NCBI GenBank assembly: GCA_964472545.1
Contig: CAYYNP010000013.1
Location: 7,213 to 71,212 of the forward strand
Source of the DNA: CAYYNP01 sp964472545
GTDB taxonomy: Bacteria > Planctomycetota > Planctomycetia > Pirellulales > Thermoguttaceae
Reading direction: 5' to 3'
Length of the DNA stretch: 64,000 bases
Below the pieces are notes generated by a model. The model had not been told where the DNA came from and ran no database searches. It saw only the letters and a program-made list of their open reading frames with translations. A program made the position numbers and the translations under genes. Shown here piece after piece: positions 26,095 through 36,600 of this stretch (position 1 is the first letter of the stretch; the number at the start of each line of letters is the position of its first letter).

Positions 26095-27072
26095 TCATTT
26101 GCGCTCTGGCGCAACCGGCGGCAATTCCCGCGCGGCGAAGGCCTTCCAGCGGCGTTCGATCGCGTCGGTCTGCGGCACGCCTTCGTGTACCCACAAGCCG
26201 TAGCGCAACCGCAGCGGATTGCCCGGCTCGATGGTGATCGGCCCGCGGAACGTCAGGCAGGCGCCCATCCAGCCGTCGCCGCGGACGTGGAAGGGTGTGG
26301 GATGGTCGGGGTTGGCCGGGTGGTCCATCAGCGTAATGCCGCCGCGGAGTACGTTGGTGACCGGGCCGCTGTAGTCGACCCAGCGGGCCGGCTGGCGGAA
26401 GACCTCGGGCTCGTTGAGTTGGCCTTCGCTGTTGAGGATCCGTCCGCCGCCGTCGTGTACGCCGATCGTCTTGGCCATTCGCACGCCGATCAGCCCGAAC
26501 GGCGTTTGGCCCAACGTGACCGGTTTGCCCGGCGGGGCCTCCAATCGCAGGTCGATGAGCATCAGCCAGCCGTCGGAACTATCGGCTTTCGTGCCCGGCT
26601 CGACCGTCGTGCGGCGCCACTCGTTCATCAATACGCGGCCGGTATCGTCTTGCCAGGAGTTCAACGAGAGCATCCAACTGCCGCGGTCGGCGTCTTCGTA
26701 CTGCTGGACCCAACGGTGGACGATCCGGCCCTTGCCGCTGTCTGCCCAGAAGTTCACCCCGCCGACGTCGTGGTGCGAGAGCCAGACCGAATTGTGGTGG
26801 CTATGCGAGTGCGGGTCGCGCGGGTGGCCCATCCGCGTCAGCGAGCGGCCGGCCGGGCCGACCAGCGGATACCAGAACGGCCGCTTTAGCGTCGGGCCGA
26901 AGTGGTATCGGGTCAGTTCACAGCCGTCGAGTTGAAACGAAGCTCGATCGTACGGCAACGGCAGCACTTGCACCCGCGGCACCGGCTTGGCGTCGGGCAG
27001 ATCCGCCGCGGCGGCCGCGGCGAAGGAGGCCGTCGAGCAAGCGACCAGCAGCAAGCAGAATCGAGTGGACAT
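26095..27072 (-). CDS. Exported PmoA-like (DUF6807-type) protein
   Basis: A 325-residue protein with a signal peptide (about residues 1-23, ending AAAAA). Recognisable features of the planctomycete PmoA-like family are LTRYHFGPTLKRPFWYPLVGPAGRSLTR, HPRDPHSHSHHNSVWLSHHDVGGVNFW, GLIGVRMAKTI and PITIEPGNPLRLRYGLWVHEG. The His-rich PHSHSHHNSVW segment looks like a metal site. Despite the family name, related proteins in planctomycetes are not methane oxygenase subunits, and their role, probably in sugar breakdown, is unknown. The start at 27072 is chosen over an in-frame start at 27150 because it opens the signal peptide and has CGGAG about 8 bases upstream. Confidence 0.87.
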   Translation of the reverse strand: MSTRFCLLLVACSTASFAAAAAADLPDAKPVPRVQVLPLPYDRASFQLDGCELTRYHFGPTLKRPFWYPLVGPAGRSLTRMGHPRDPHSHSHHNSVWLSHHDVGGVNFWADSGKGRIVHRWVQQYEDADRGSWMLSLNSWQDDTGRVLMNEWRRTTVEPGTKADSSDGWLMLIDLRLEAPPGKPVTLGQTPFGLIGVRMAKTIGVHDGGGRILNSEGQLNEPEVFRQPARWVDYSGPVTNVLRGGITLMDHPANPDHPTPFHVRGDGWMGACLTFRGPITIEPGNPLRLRYGLWVHEGVPQTDAIERRWKAFAARELPPVAPERK

Positions 27073-27101
27073 GGGATCAACTCCGAATGCACTTATAGTA
27101 G

Positions 27102-27174
27102 GCGTCTCGCTCCGCGAGACGCACCAGCGTTGCGACGTCAACATCTCCACATTGACATCTCGCGGAGCGAGATG
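27102..27174. repeat. Paired hairpin repeats
   Basis: Two perfect hairpins: GCGTCTCGC-TCC-GCGAGACGC (27102-27122) and CATCTCGC-GGA-GCGAGATG (27156-27174). They are the same element in opposite orientation and lie between the PmoA-like gene start and the end of the sulfatase gene. A related copy is at 927-953. Confidence 0.75.
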
Positions 27175-27189
27175 ACTACATTGGCTCTT

Positions 27190-28581
27190 CTACTTTGGCC
27201 TTCTCTGCCGACCGCCTTCTTCGACGTTGACCTTCGGCAGCCACTCGGCCAGCTTCCGCTTCACTTCGCCGGCCTTCGGGTCTCCGGCCAGATTGGTCCA
27301 CTCCATGGGATCGTTTTGATGATCGTAGAGTTCTTCGGTCCCATCGGCGTAGCGGATGTAGCGCCAGCGCTCGCTGCGCACGGCGTGGTTGTTGCGTCCG
27401 TGCGTGGTTACCACGGGCCGGTCCCATGCCACGGCAGGATCGGCCAGCAGCGGCCGCAGGCTCTTGCCTTCGAGTTGCTCGCCGAGGGGCAACCCGCAGA
27501 CGTCGGCCAGCGTGGGGTAGATGTCCAACAGGCTGACGGTCCGCTCGCACCGGGTTTCCGGCTTGGTCAGCCCCGGCACGATGAAGACCATCGGCACGCG
27601 GCCGGCCTCTTCCCATAGGCTGAACTTCCGCCAGTGTTGTTTTTCGCCCAGGTGCCAGCCGTGGTCGGCCCACATCACGATCACCGTCTTGTCGCCGTCG
27701 GGCCGCTTGTCGAGGGCATCCAACAGCCGGCCGATCTGGCCGTCGGCGTAGGTGATCGAGGCCAAGTAGCCTTGCACGGCCTTTTCCCATTGCTTGTGGG
27801 CGAGCACCTTGGCATGGTCGCCCTCGGGCCTGGCCATGCGGCGGCCCAACAACGGCACGTCGGCCAAGTCGTCCGGTTTGACTTTCGGCAGCACGATCCC
27901 GTCCAGCGGATACTGATCGAAATACTCTCGCGGCGCGTACCAGGGCAAGTGGGGGCGGAATAGCCCGATGGCGAGAAAGTACGGCTGCTCGTGTTGCTTG
28001 GAAAGAAAGTCGATGCCGAAATCGACCACTTGCGTATCGCCCATCGCGTCGTCGTCGGCGTCGACCGGGCCCCAGTCGAAGTGGGCCGTCTTGGGAATCC
28101 CGTTGACGGGGCGATTCTCCGGAGCCGGATCGCCCGGCCGGTTGAAATAGACGTGCCAGGATTGCGGGTCTTTGAAGCCGCCGTGGAAGAGCTTGCCCGC
28201 CCCGTGGACCTTGTATCCGGCGGCCATGAAGTGCTGTGGCAGGGTTACCGCGTCGGGCATCTGCCGCCGCCAGGGGTTCGGGTTGTGGTAGACGCCGGAG
28301 GTCGACGGCCGGATGCCGCAGAGCAGGCTGGCCCGCGAGGGGTTGCAGGCCGGCGCGGAGCAATACGCCCGAGTGAAGAACGTCCCCCGCCGGGCCAACC
28401 GGTCGAGGTTGGGCGTCTTCACGCCGTCGTATCCGCCCAAGAGATTGGTCCAATCGTTCAGATCGTCGACCGCGATAAACAACACGTTGGGTTTTGCCGT
28501 TTCCCCAGCGACAGCGTCTATTGCACCCAGCGACATACCGCCTAGTAAGACGATCGAGGCAAACACGAGACCACGCGACAT
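27190..28581 (-). CDS. Secreted type I sulfatase (iduronate-2-sulfatase-like)
   Basis: A 463-residue protein with a signal peptide (about residues 1-27, ending DAVAGE). The metal site starts KPNVLFIAVDDLNDW and the maturation motif is CNPSR with Cys79, so it should carry formylglycine. Further motifs are KTPNLDRLARRG, GKLFHGG, RPHLPWYAPREYF, GYLASITYADGQIGRLLDAL and WADHGWHLGEKQHW, a set shared with the choline-sulfatase/iduronate-2-sulfatase branch. Sulfated glycan desulfation outside the cytoplasm is likely; the substrate is not known. AAGGAG lies 7 bases before the ATG at 28581. It shares strand with the PmoA-like gene 117 bases downstream, so they may be co-transcribed. Confidence 0.93.
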   Translation of the reverse strand: MSRGLVFASIVLLGGMSLGAIDAVAGETAKPNVLFIAVDDLNDWTNLLGGYDGVKTPNLDRLARRGTFFTRAYCSAPACNPSRASLLCGIRPSTSGVYHNPNPWRRQMPDAVTLPQHFMAAGYKVHGAGKLFHGGFKDPQSWHVYFNRPGDPAPENRPVNGIPKTAHFDWGPVDADDDAMGDTQVVDFGIDFLSKQHEQPYFLAIGLFRPHLPWYAPREYFDQYPLDGIVLPKVKPDDLADVPLLGRRMARPEGDHAKVLAHKQWEKAVQGYLASITYADGQIGRLLDALDKRPDGDKTVIVMWADHGWHLGEKQHWRKFSLWEEAGRVPMVFIVPGLTKPETRCERTVSLLDIYPTLADVCGLPLGEQLEGKSLRPLLADPAVAWDRPVVTTHGRNNHAVRSERWRYIRYADGTEELYDHQNDPMEWTNLAGDPKAGEVKRKLAEWLPKVNVEEGGRQRRPK

Positions 28582-28871
28582 CACGTTCTCCTTACTGGGC
28601 AACCGAGGATGTCCCCGGCCGAGATGACGGACCGAGAACGTTGACCGACCACGAACGACAACACGGCATGATACTGGCTGGCGGTGACGGCTGCAAGCAA
28701 ACGGATACCGAGATATCGGAGATCGAGAGATGGCCCGCCGTGGGCGGCGGACCGGGATCGCGGGCCTCGATCGAGAACGCGTCGACGGAGGGCTGCGCGA
28801 GGCCGGTCCCGAGCCGCAACGGCTGCGAACTCACGCCAGCGCGTTGCGGGCTCGGCGGCCTTTCCCTGAAC

Positions 28872-31289
28872 CTACGCGGAGACTATCTTCGCGTCGCTGG
28901 GAAGTGGGCCGGCCGCGGTTGCGTCGCCGGCCCGAAGGGTGTCGTCCGTCTTGAATCGACGGACGAGATTGCGAAGCACGGCAGCCTGGGCCCCGAGTTC
29001 CTCGCTGCTGGAGGCCATCTCTTCGCTTCCGGCCGCCGCTTGTTCGGTGATTTCGGCGATGCCTTGGATCGACTCGGAAACTTGCTGGGCGTTGGTGGCC
29101 TGCTCGACGGTGGCGGTGGCGATTTCGGAGATCTTGGCCACGGTGGCTTCGACACCGGCGACGATTTCCTTCAGAGCACTGCCGGTTTCGTCGCTCAGTT
29201 GGGCGCCTTCGCGGACCCGCTGGCTGGACTCCTTGATCAGCGACGTGATTTCGCCGGCCGCCTGGTTGGAGCGTTCGGCCAGTTTGCGGACTTCGTCGGC
29301 CACGACGGCGAAGCCCATGCCGTGCTCTCCGGCCCGGGCGGCTTCGATAGCGGCGTTCAGCGCCAGCAGATTCGTCTGGCTGGCGATTTCGGAGATGACC
29401 TGAATGATCTCGGCAATCTGATCCGAGCTGGTGCGGATCAGGTTCATCGCATCGGCCGAGCGGCTGACGGCCTGCCCACCCTGCTCGGCCAGTGCGTTGG
29501 TCTTCTTGGCCACGGCGTCGGCTTCGTGCGAGTTGGTCTTGACGCCGTCGATCGACGCGGTCAACTCTTCGATCGCCGCGCTGACTTCCTCCACGCTGGA
29601 ACTCTGGGTTTGGGCTCCCGAGGCCAGCGATTGAGAGCTTTCGGCGATGACGCGGGAGCCGTCGGTAAACTGCGTTGCGCTGTCGGTGACTTGTCCGATA
29701 ACGCCGGAGAGGTCTTCGAGCATGCGCTTGACGCCGGCGGCCAATTCGTCGACCGGTTGATCGCCCTCGACGGTGACCTCTTGCGTCAGGTCGCCGTCGG
29801 CCGCGGCGGCCACGACCTTCAGTAGTCCGTCCACTTTACGCCGCAACGTTTCGGCCTCCCGGCGTTCCGTGTCGGCGGCGTCGGCGGCCTGCCGTTCGGC
29901 CTGTTGCTTCTCGGCGAAGAAGGCTTTCAGCCCGTTTCCCAATTGGCCCAGGGCGTCTTCGCCGCTGACCTCGAGCTGCATCGAATAGTCTTGCTTGGCC
30001 ACATGGTTGGCCACTTCGAGGATGTGCTTGACTTTGCGTTCGGATTCCTCGGCCTCCTGTTGCCCGGCCTCGGCACGTTGACGCTGCTCTTCGGCCTTCT
30101 GGGCTTGGGATTCCTGTTCGCGCTGGGCGGCCTCCTCCACGTCGCGGATGGTCCGCTGAAGGCTATCCGCCATCTCGTTCAACGCGGTTGCCAGTTCGCC
30201 GACTTCATCCTTCTGGGTGATATCCAAGCGCTCGCTCAACTGCCCGGCGGCGATCGAGTTAGCGAAATCGGCGCTGCGGCGCAGCGGTTTGGCGATCGCA
30301 CGGCTGAGGCCAAATGCGACCAGCAGAGCAAACACCAAGGCGGCGATTCCTGCGATCTTGGACATGCTTGTCGCCGAATCCGCGCTGTCGACCGTTGCGC
30401 CGGCTCTGGCGTTCTCGCTTTCCAGTGCGGCTTCGGCGATCTGTGTCACGAGGGGTTCGACCTGGTGGATCTTCGCCCGGAGCGTCTCGATGACCGATGC
30501 GATTTCGACGTCTTTGGCGACCAGGGCGTCGAACGACTTCTTGTATTGATCGAGGCCAGTGGCCACGGACCGCTTCTGTTCGTCGGTAAGGCCGGATGTT
30601 TCTGCCGCGGTTGCCAGGTCGGCCACGGCAGCGTGCGTCTTGCCGACGTATTTCTCCGTGCCGCGGAGCAGGTAGTCCTTCTCGCCGCGGCGAATCTGCA
30701 ACAGAAGCGCGCGGCCGTCGGGAATATCGAGCGCCTTGAGGCTCTCTTCCAAGTCGTGGACCACGTTGCGGAAGTCGCCTTGAAGCCCCGAGTTGTGATC
30801 GAGCCCTCTTTCCTGCCATGCGACAACCAGCCGGCGGAACGCGGCCACGTACTCGTCGGCCAGCGTTACGATCTGCCGTGCGTTGTCGGCGGAGTCGTCG
30901 TCGCCGGAGAGTTGTGCCAATTCGAGAATCGCGTTGGCTTCCCTCTTCACGCCGGCGGAGTTATCCTCCAGCTTTGCCAGGTACTTGATATCGTGCCGCA
31001 GCAGGAAGTCCTTCTCGTTGCGGCGGCATTGCAGCATGAGGCATTCGCCGGTCTGGGCCCGGCGCTGGATCTCCACCTCGTGGTCCAAGAGGCTCTCGAA
31101 CGCGGTCGTGGTCGACGTGTTGGACCAGAGAGAAAGGCCCCAGGCGCCGCCTAGAAACAGCACCACAACCAGAAATCCGATTCCGATCTTGACGGCCAAC
31201 TTCAGGTTGTTCCAGCGGGCCTTGACGGCGCGCACCGGGCCCGAGTTGGTGAGCATTCCAACGGCAGACATCTTCGGCGGACTCTGCAT
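28872..31289 (-). CDS. Methyl-accepting chemotaxis protein with HBM-like sensor
   Basis: An 805-residue membrane chemoreceptor. Transmembrane segments lie at about residues 33-55 and 311-330. The periplasmic region between them has two similar halves, each with RRxEKDxLLRxxxKY (residues 89-103 and 200-214), the signature of the helical bimodular (HBM) sensor domain. A HAMP domain follows (about 331-385), then a long coiled coil, a second HAMP-like part (about 490-535) and the signalling domain, with tip EIIQVISEIASQTNLLALNA and AGEHGMGFAVVADEVRKLAE at about residues 627-675. The start is chosen at 31289, where AAAGGAG lies 8 bases upstream; the frame is open further. No cheA, cheW or cheB is in the window, but a CheY-like gene is divergent from it. 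Confidence 0.93.
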   Translation of the reverse strand: MQSPPKMSAVGMLTNSGPVRAVKARWNNLKLAVKIGIGFLVVVLFLGGAWGLSLWSNTSTTTAFESLLDHEVEIQRRAQTGECLMLQCRRNEKDFLLRHDIKYLAKLEDNSAGVKREANAILELAQLSGDDDSADNARQIVTLADEYVAAFRRLVVAWQERGLDHNSGLQGDFRNVVHDLEESLKALDIPDGRALLLQIRRGEKDYLLRGTEKYVGKTHAAVADLATAAETSGLTDEQKRSVATGLDQYKKSFDALVAKDVEIASVIETLRAKIHQVEPLVTQIAEAALESENARAGATVDSADSATSMSKIAGIAALVFALLVAFGLSRAIAKPLRRSADFANSIAAGQLSERLDITQKDEVGELATALNEMADSLQRTIRDVEEAAQREQESQAQKAEEQRQRAEAGQQEAEESERKVKHILEVANHVAKQDYSMQLEVSGEDALGQLGNGLKAFFAEKQQAERQAADAADTERREAETLRRKVDGLLKVVAAAADGDLTQEVTVEGDQPVDELAAGVKRMLEDLSGVIGQVTDSATQFTDGSRVIAESSQSLASGAQTQSSSVEEVSAAIEELTASIDGVKTNSHEADAVAKKTNALAEQGGQAVSRSADAMNLIRTSSDQIAEIIQVISEIASQTNLLALNAAIEAARAGEHGMGFAVVADEVRKLAERSNQAAGEITSLIKESSQRVREGAQLSDETGSALKEIVAGVEATVAKISEIATATVEQATNAQQVSESIQGIAEITEQAAAGSEEMASSSEELGAQAAVLRNLVRRFKTDDTLRAGDATAAGPLPSDAKIVSA

Positions 31290-31756
31290 CACTCGACTCC
31301 TTTGGCAACTAAGACATGAAATGGGGTCTTCGGGCAATCTGACGTCGAACGGTCCCGACGCCCGCGGTCTAATCCAGACTGGCTCGCCAAAGCCCGGCGT
31401 GCCGCGTCCTCTTGCCGCAAGTTGTTGCGGGGTTCCGCAAGTCCCGGGACGATCGCCGTTTGCAGTTTCCCGTTGGTCGGCTCCGGCCAAGAGTACCTTG
31501 TGGCGGCTCCCCGTGCCTGACGCAGTTGCGCCATCTGCCTCGGGCTGCTCCGGTTCGACTGCGTGCCGCCGGCGTTGCGGGGACCCGCGAGAGATTTCGG
31601 ACACTGCGTCTTGCGGCGAGGCGAAATCAGGGCGATCATTCTCAGTAGAGGCCGCCGTTTGCCGCCGAGGTGGCGCAGTTGCGCCGAGACCCGAGTTGCC
31701 GCTGCGTTGATGCCGATAGGACTCGAGGGGCCACAACCCCGGAAAAGAGAGACAGT
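31290..31756. other. Divergent intergenic region (chemoreceptor / receiver)
   Basis: 467 bases between divergent starts. Although long frames cross it, none has a convincing start or recognisable product. It should hold both promoters; I could not pick out reliable -35/-10 pairs. Confidence 0.4.
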
Positions 31757-32188
31757 ATGAGCGAGCATCTGAAGATGCTGCTGATCGACGACGACGAACT
31801 GTTGGTTGAATCGACCGGCGTGCTGGTCGGTCGGCGCTTTGCGGAGAAGGTCGCCCTGACGGGGATGTCCGATTCGGTCGCCGCCAAGCGCTGGATCGAC
31901 GCCCACGCTCCCGACCTCGTCCTGACCGACCTACAGATGCCGGCCGTCGACGGGTTCGAGATCCTCCGCGCGGCGAGGAAGCGCAATCCTTATTGCCAGG
32001 TGATCATTCAGTCGGGGCACTTCTCCGCATCCGCGCTAAGCTTGGCGCTTCGGTTGGAGGCGTCCGACTACGTGCAGAAGTCTTCGGGCTATGAAGACGT
32101 ACTCGAGGCCGTCGCATGTGCCTACCGCCGCGTTGTGCGGTGGAAGCAGGCCCTGTCGACATCGATGGCCTGCTCCAGAGAAGCCTGA
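31757..32188 (+). CDS. Single-domain response regulator (CheY-like)
   Basis: A 143-residue receiver domain without an output domain. LLIDDDE supplies the acidic pocket (residues 11-13), the phosphorylation site is Asp58 in DLVLTDLQMPAVDG, VIIQSGHFS holds the Ser/Thr switch position and SDYVQKSS the conserved Lys. Such stand-alone receivers pass phosphate or bind a target protein. It is divergent from the chemoreceptor, so a link to chemotaxis is plausible, but it could also serve the PAS kinase nearby. GAGAG lies about 6 bases before the ATG. Confidence 0.9.
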   Translation: MSEHLKMLLIDDDELLVESTGVLVGRRFAEKVALTGMSDSVAAKRWIDAHAPDLVLTDLQMPAVDGFEILRAARKRNPYCQVIIQSGHFSASALSLALRLEASDYVQKSSGYEDVLEAVACAYRRVVRWKQALSTSMACSREA

Positions 32189-32190
32189 TC

Positions 32191-32838
32191 TCACCCGGCG
32201 ATCGGGCGGAGGGAGCGCGTTTCTTCGGCCGCCTGCAGCACGCCGATCTGTCGTGCCAACTCGATCAGAGACAGGACCCCCATCTTTTGCAGGATGGCCG
32301 ATCGCAGGCGATCGACGGTCCGCCGGCCCACGCCCAAGTCGGCTGCGATCACGCGGTTCGGCTTATCGGCCAACGCCATCTCCATCACGCGGCGCTCGCG
32401 ATCGGTGAGCGTGTCGACGCGTCGCCGCAAATCTCCGTATCTGGAGGCCTCCTCGCGCTTCTGCCGGTTCACACGAAAGGCCTTGCGGATCGCGTCGGTC
32501 AGTTCATTGGCTCGATAGGGCTTCTCGAGCACCGTGAGCGCACCGTTTCGCATCGCACGTACCGTGGCGGGCACGTCGGCAAACGCGCTGATCAAGATCA
32601 CCGGCAGCGTGCTGCCCAGTTCGGCCAAACGGGCCTGTAACTGAAGGCCGTCGATGCCCTGCAGCACCAGGTCGACCAACAGGCAGCCGGCGAGCGAGGG
32701 GTCGTATCGCGCGAGAAACGCCTCGGCGGACGAGAAGGTTTCGTAGCGAACGTCCAGCGACGAAGCCAACGCCGTGATGCTCTCTAGAGCATCCGGCTCG
32801 TCGTCGACGACAAACAGAATGGGGTCGGACGGGGCCAT
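32191..32838 (-). CDS. FixJ-type response regulator (receiver + LuxR HTH)
   Basis: A 215-residue regulator. The receiver (about residues 5-125) has ILFVVDDEPD, Asp56 in GCLLVDLVLQGIDG, VILISAFAD and LTVLEKPYR. After a helical linker, the LuxR-type HTH reads LTDRERRVMEMALADKPNRVIAADLGVGRRTVDRLRS-like (about 150-200). The Met-Pro after the phosphorylated Asp is replaced by Val-Leu. The start at 32838 is preferred to the upstream start at 32886 because it fits the receiver start. It is three bases from the end of the CheY-like gene, convergent, and 230 bases downstream of the kinase/regulator pair on the same strand. Confidence 0.92.
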   Translation of the reverse strand: MAPSDPILFVVDDEPDALESITALASSLDVRYETFSSAEAFLARYDPSLAGCLLVDLVLQGIDGLQLQARLAELGSTLPVILISAFADVPATVRAMRNGALTVLEKPYRANELTDAIRKAFRVNRQKREEASRYGDLRRRVDTLTDRERRVMEMALADKPNRVIAADLGVGRRTVDRLRSAILQKMGVLSLIELARQIGVLQAAEETRSLRPIAG

Positions 32839-33070
32839 GGGGGCTCTTTCTGACGATGGGGCCAATTGGCGCGCGGCAACACACACCGGCGCAAACGGGA
32901 GGCTGCATACTACCTAGAATTGTCGGCCAGTTTGGCGCGGCCGCAAGGTAGCAGTTGCCGTGATCTTCTGCGGGTTGCCGCAAGCGGGCGGGAGCTGCGT
33001 TCTGCCCCGGCGACCCGCTGCGCCGCGCGCTGCCGCCAGCCACTCCGGATCGCGGCCGCTCGTCGATCGA

Positions 33071-33685
33071 TCAGGCCCGCGGATTCGCCTCCATCGCCAG
33101 CCGGACGAGTTCCGCCACGGAGTCGGCCTGCATCTTGGCAAACACCTCTTGGCGGCGGGCTTCCACCGTGCGGATGCTGACGTCGAGTTCCATGGCGATG
33201 ACCTTGTTGGCCTTGCCCGCCACGATCATCTCCATCACCGTGCGCTGGGTCGGCGTGAGCGTTTCGATGCAGCGGCGCAGCCGCAGACGATGCTCGTGAG
33301 CCTCACGGGCATCGGCGTTCTGCTTCAGGGCCTTGCGGATGGCGTCCCAAAGTTCGTTCTCCTCGCAGGGCTTTTCCAGCAGGGTGACGGCTCCGCCCTG
33401 CATGGCGCGAACGGTCAGCGGGGTCCTGGCATAGGCCGTCATCACGACCACCGGAAGCTGAACGTCGAGTTCGCGTAGTCTTTCCTGAAGCTCCAGGCCA
33501 CTCATGCCGAGCATGCGGACGTCGGTCACCAGACAGCCCGGCCGCGAGGTCACGTGGTGTTCGAGGAACGCCTCGGCGGAGTCGAACGACTCGGCACGGA
33601 TGCCCATCGAACGCACCAGGGCACAGACGGACGTTCGCGCCAGTTCGTCGTCGTCGACGACAAAGACGGTTGGTTCATCGGCCAT
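33071..33685 (-). CDS. FixJ-type response regulator paired with the PAS kinase
   Basis: A 204-residue regulator. The receiver has TVFVVDDDELAR, phosphorylation site Asp55 in CLVTDVRMLGMSG, VVVMTAYA and TLLEKPCEENELWDAI. The LuxR-type HTH begins LTPTQRTVMEMIVAGKANKVIA and ends SIRTVEARRQEVFAKM. Its start overlaps the kinase gene by 11 bases, so the two are translationally coupled and almost certainly a cognate pair. The type is close to FixJ/TodT/NodW regulators. DNA targets are unknown. Confidence 0.94.
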   Translation of the reverse strand: MADEPTVFVVDDDELARTSVCALVRSMGIRAESFDSAEAFLEHHVTSRPGCLVTDVRMLGMSGLELQERLRELDVQLPVVVMTAYARTPLTVRAMQGGAVTLLEKPCEENELWDAIRKALKQNADAREAHEHRLRLRRCIETLTPTQRTVMEMIVAGKANKVIAMELDVSIRTVEARRQEVFAKMQADSVAELVRLAMEANPRA

Positions 33686-36600
33686 CGGCTTGACCCTCCT
33701 CGATCACCGGCAGTGTGAAATGGAACGTCGCCCCTGCGTCGCGGTTCGCCGTCGCGCGGAGTTCTCCTCCGTGTGCTTCGACGATCGTGTTGGCGATTGC
33801 CAGCCCGATACCCAATCCGTTCGGTTTGGTGGAAACGAACGCATCGAAGATCCTCAGATCCTCTCCGGACGGCAGCCCGCGACCGTTGTCGGCGATGGAG
33901 ACGTTGACGAAGTCGCCTGCGATCTCCGTGCGGATGGCGATCTCCGGCTTCTCCTGAAGCCCCTCTTCGGCGGCCTCGCAGGCGTTCTGCAGCAAGTTGA
34001 CGAGTACCTGCTGGGTTTCGACGCGATCGACGTAAACCGTTGGCGACACCTCGGGCTGCTCTCGCCGGACGGCGATACTCCGGCGGCGGGCCTCAAAGGC
34101 AACCAACTGAATCGACTCGTCGAGGATCTCTTCGAGCGGGCAGAAGGAGCGCTTCGATTCGGTTCGCCGGGCAAACGCCCGCAACCGCTTGACGGTCTCC
34201 GCGGCGTGTGTGGCCGCCCTTCCGATACCGGCGTTCCACTCGCGCAGTTCGTCGAGATTCGTACCGTCTGAAGCGGCCAGCAGGTTGGCGCCGGCTTCGG
34301 CGAAGTTGCGGATCGCGTACAACGGCTGGTTGACTTCGTGGGCGATTCCGGCCACCATTTCGCCCATCGCCGAGAGTCGGGCTACGTGGGCCAATTGCGA
34401 CTGCATTTGCCGCAGCCTTTCGTCCGTCTGCCGGCGCTCGGTGACGTCGCGATCGACGCCGCGGAAGCCCAGCAATTCTCCCTGGGTGTCGAAGATCGCC
34501 ACGGCGTTGCTTTCGAGATAACGCCAGCCGCCGTCCTTGTGCTGCCAGCGGATCACCAGATCGCGCCAGCCGCGCCGCTGGGCAATCCACTTCGGTAGGT
34601 TCCGTTGAACGTACTCGCGATCTTCGGTCTGTATCAGGTCGAGGCTATTGTGCCCGACCAATTCCTCCGGACGGTAGCCCAAGATGTCCTCCACGGCCGG
34701 GTTGCAGTAGGTGTGGACGCCATTCACGTCGATCGACCAGATCCAGTCTTGGGAGGTTTCCACGACGGCACGGATCGCTTCCTCGCTTTCCCGCAGGGCT
34801 TCCTCCGCCCGCATGCGTTCCAGTTCGGCTGCGGCCCGAATCGAGAAGATTTCGAGCAACGATTCCGTCAGAGGCGCCTCCTCCATGGGGCGATCGTCCA
34901 GCACCGCGAGAAGCCCGATGACGTTCCCTGCCGAATCGCGAAGTGGCGTGCCCATGTAGCCTTCCACGCCCATGTCGATCAGCAGTTGGTCCTCCGGAAA
35001 ACCTCGCTGCACGTTATTGGGGTAGGTACACGTACCTTCGATGGTGACGTTTGCACACGGCGTTCCGGCCAGATCGTATCGAAAGTTATCCGCCGGGCCG
35101 TGGCCGGCCCAGACGGCCAAAGTTGCCGCGCTATCCGGCCCGGGGCCCGCCGTCTCAGCGACCATGGCATAGCGTACTCCAAGAGCTGACGCCAGATTCT
35201 GGACCAGGTTCTGGAAGAACGCCTCACCTACGGCCCCCGAGGTCCCCGCGACCACGCTTCGAAACGTCTCTTCTGTCCGCTTGCGCTCGGTAACGTCACG
35301 CCCCGCACCTTGGAATTCAACGAGTTGACCGTCTTCATCAAGAATCGCCCGGTTGGTCCATTGATGCCAACGGGCTTCGCCGTCCGCGGTGATGACTCGG
35401 TGCTCGTAAGTGGCTACCGGATTCGCCCGACTCAGCGAGGCAAAATGTTCGTGGACCACGGATTCGTCCTCGGGATGGACCAGGGGTATGAATCGGTGTC
35501 CGACAAGTTCGTCGTAGTCCTTGCCAAAATAGCGGCAGTACGCCTCGTTGACGAAGGTCAGCGTGCCGTCGGGCAGGTTTCGGCAGATCAACTCGGTCTG
35601 GTCTTGTACGATGGCGCGGTAACGAGCCTCGCTTCTGAGCAGCTCTACTTCCGTCCGCTTGCGCTCGGTAATGTCGCGGACGATCGCGAAGACGAGGAAT
35701 CTCCCCCCCAGTTCAAACCGGTTCAGGCTCACCTCGGCATCGAAGGGAGTACCGTCGTAGCGATAATGCCGCCACTCGAAGAACAGTGGACGACCGCCAT
35801 AGGCCTCCGCAAGCAACCCTAGCGCCTTCTCTCGCGAGTCGCGTCCGTCGGGCTGGCGCGGCGGAGAGAACCGATCGGGTGGTTTGTTGAGGATCTGCTC
35901 CGCAGTGCAGCCGAACAATTGCAGCGTCTGAGGATTGCAGTCCACGAACAGCTCGCCGTCCATCACGAAGATTGCGTCGTTGGCCGCCTCGAACAAGGAG
36001 CGATATTGCTCTTCACTTGCCCGCAATGCGACTTCCGCTTGCTTGCGCTTGGTGACGTCACGCACGATCGCCAGCACGTCGCCCGCTTCGTGGGGCACCA
36101 TGCGGGCCTCGTAGTCGCGCTGGTCGACCTCGGAGAATCGCAAGCGGTACTCGAAGACCTCCATGCTGTCGTTATCGATGCACTGCGCAATGTGGTGCAA
36201 ATACTTGTCGGCCGTATCTGCGGGCAAGAGTTCGCCGAGGCCGCGGCCGACGATGTCCTCCGGAGGCACAAACAACTGATTTCGGCTCGATGCATAGAAG
36301 TCTTTGTGCAGACCGTCTCGCGTGAGGCGGAACATCATGTCGGGCAGGGCGTTGAGGATCGCCCGGTTGTTCGCTTCACTCTCCTGTAGCGCCCTCTCGG
36401 CCCGTTTGCGTTCCGTGATATCAAGAATCACTCCGTCGAGATACTCGATGGCCCCGTCTTCTGAGAGGACGCCGCGCCCCCGCTCCAATACCCAGCGAAT
36501 CCCGCCGTTGGCGTGCAGGATACGGTATTCGAGGCTGAACGGTTCGTTGTCGCCAACGGCCCGTTGGACGACTTGCCATACTTCCTCGCGGTCGTCGGGA

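Noticed and set aside
26095..27072. Particulate methane monooxygenase subunit
   Set aside because: The family name PmoA-like is misleading here; there is a signal peptide, no multi-span membrane topology, and no pmoB or pmoC.
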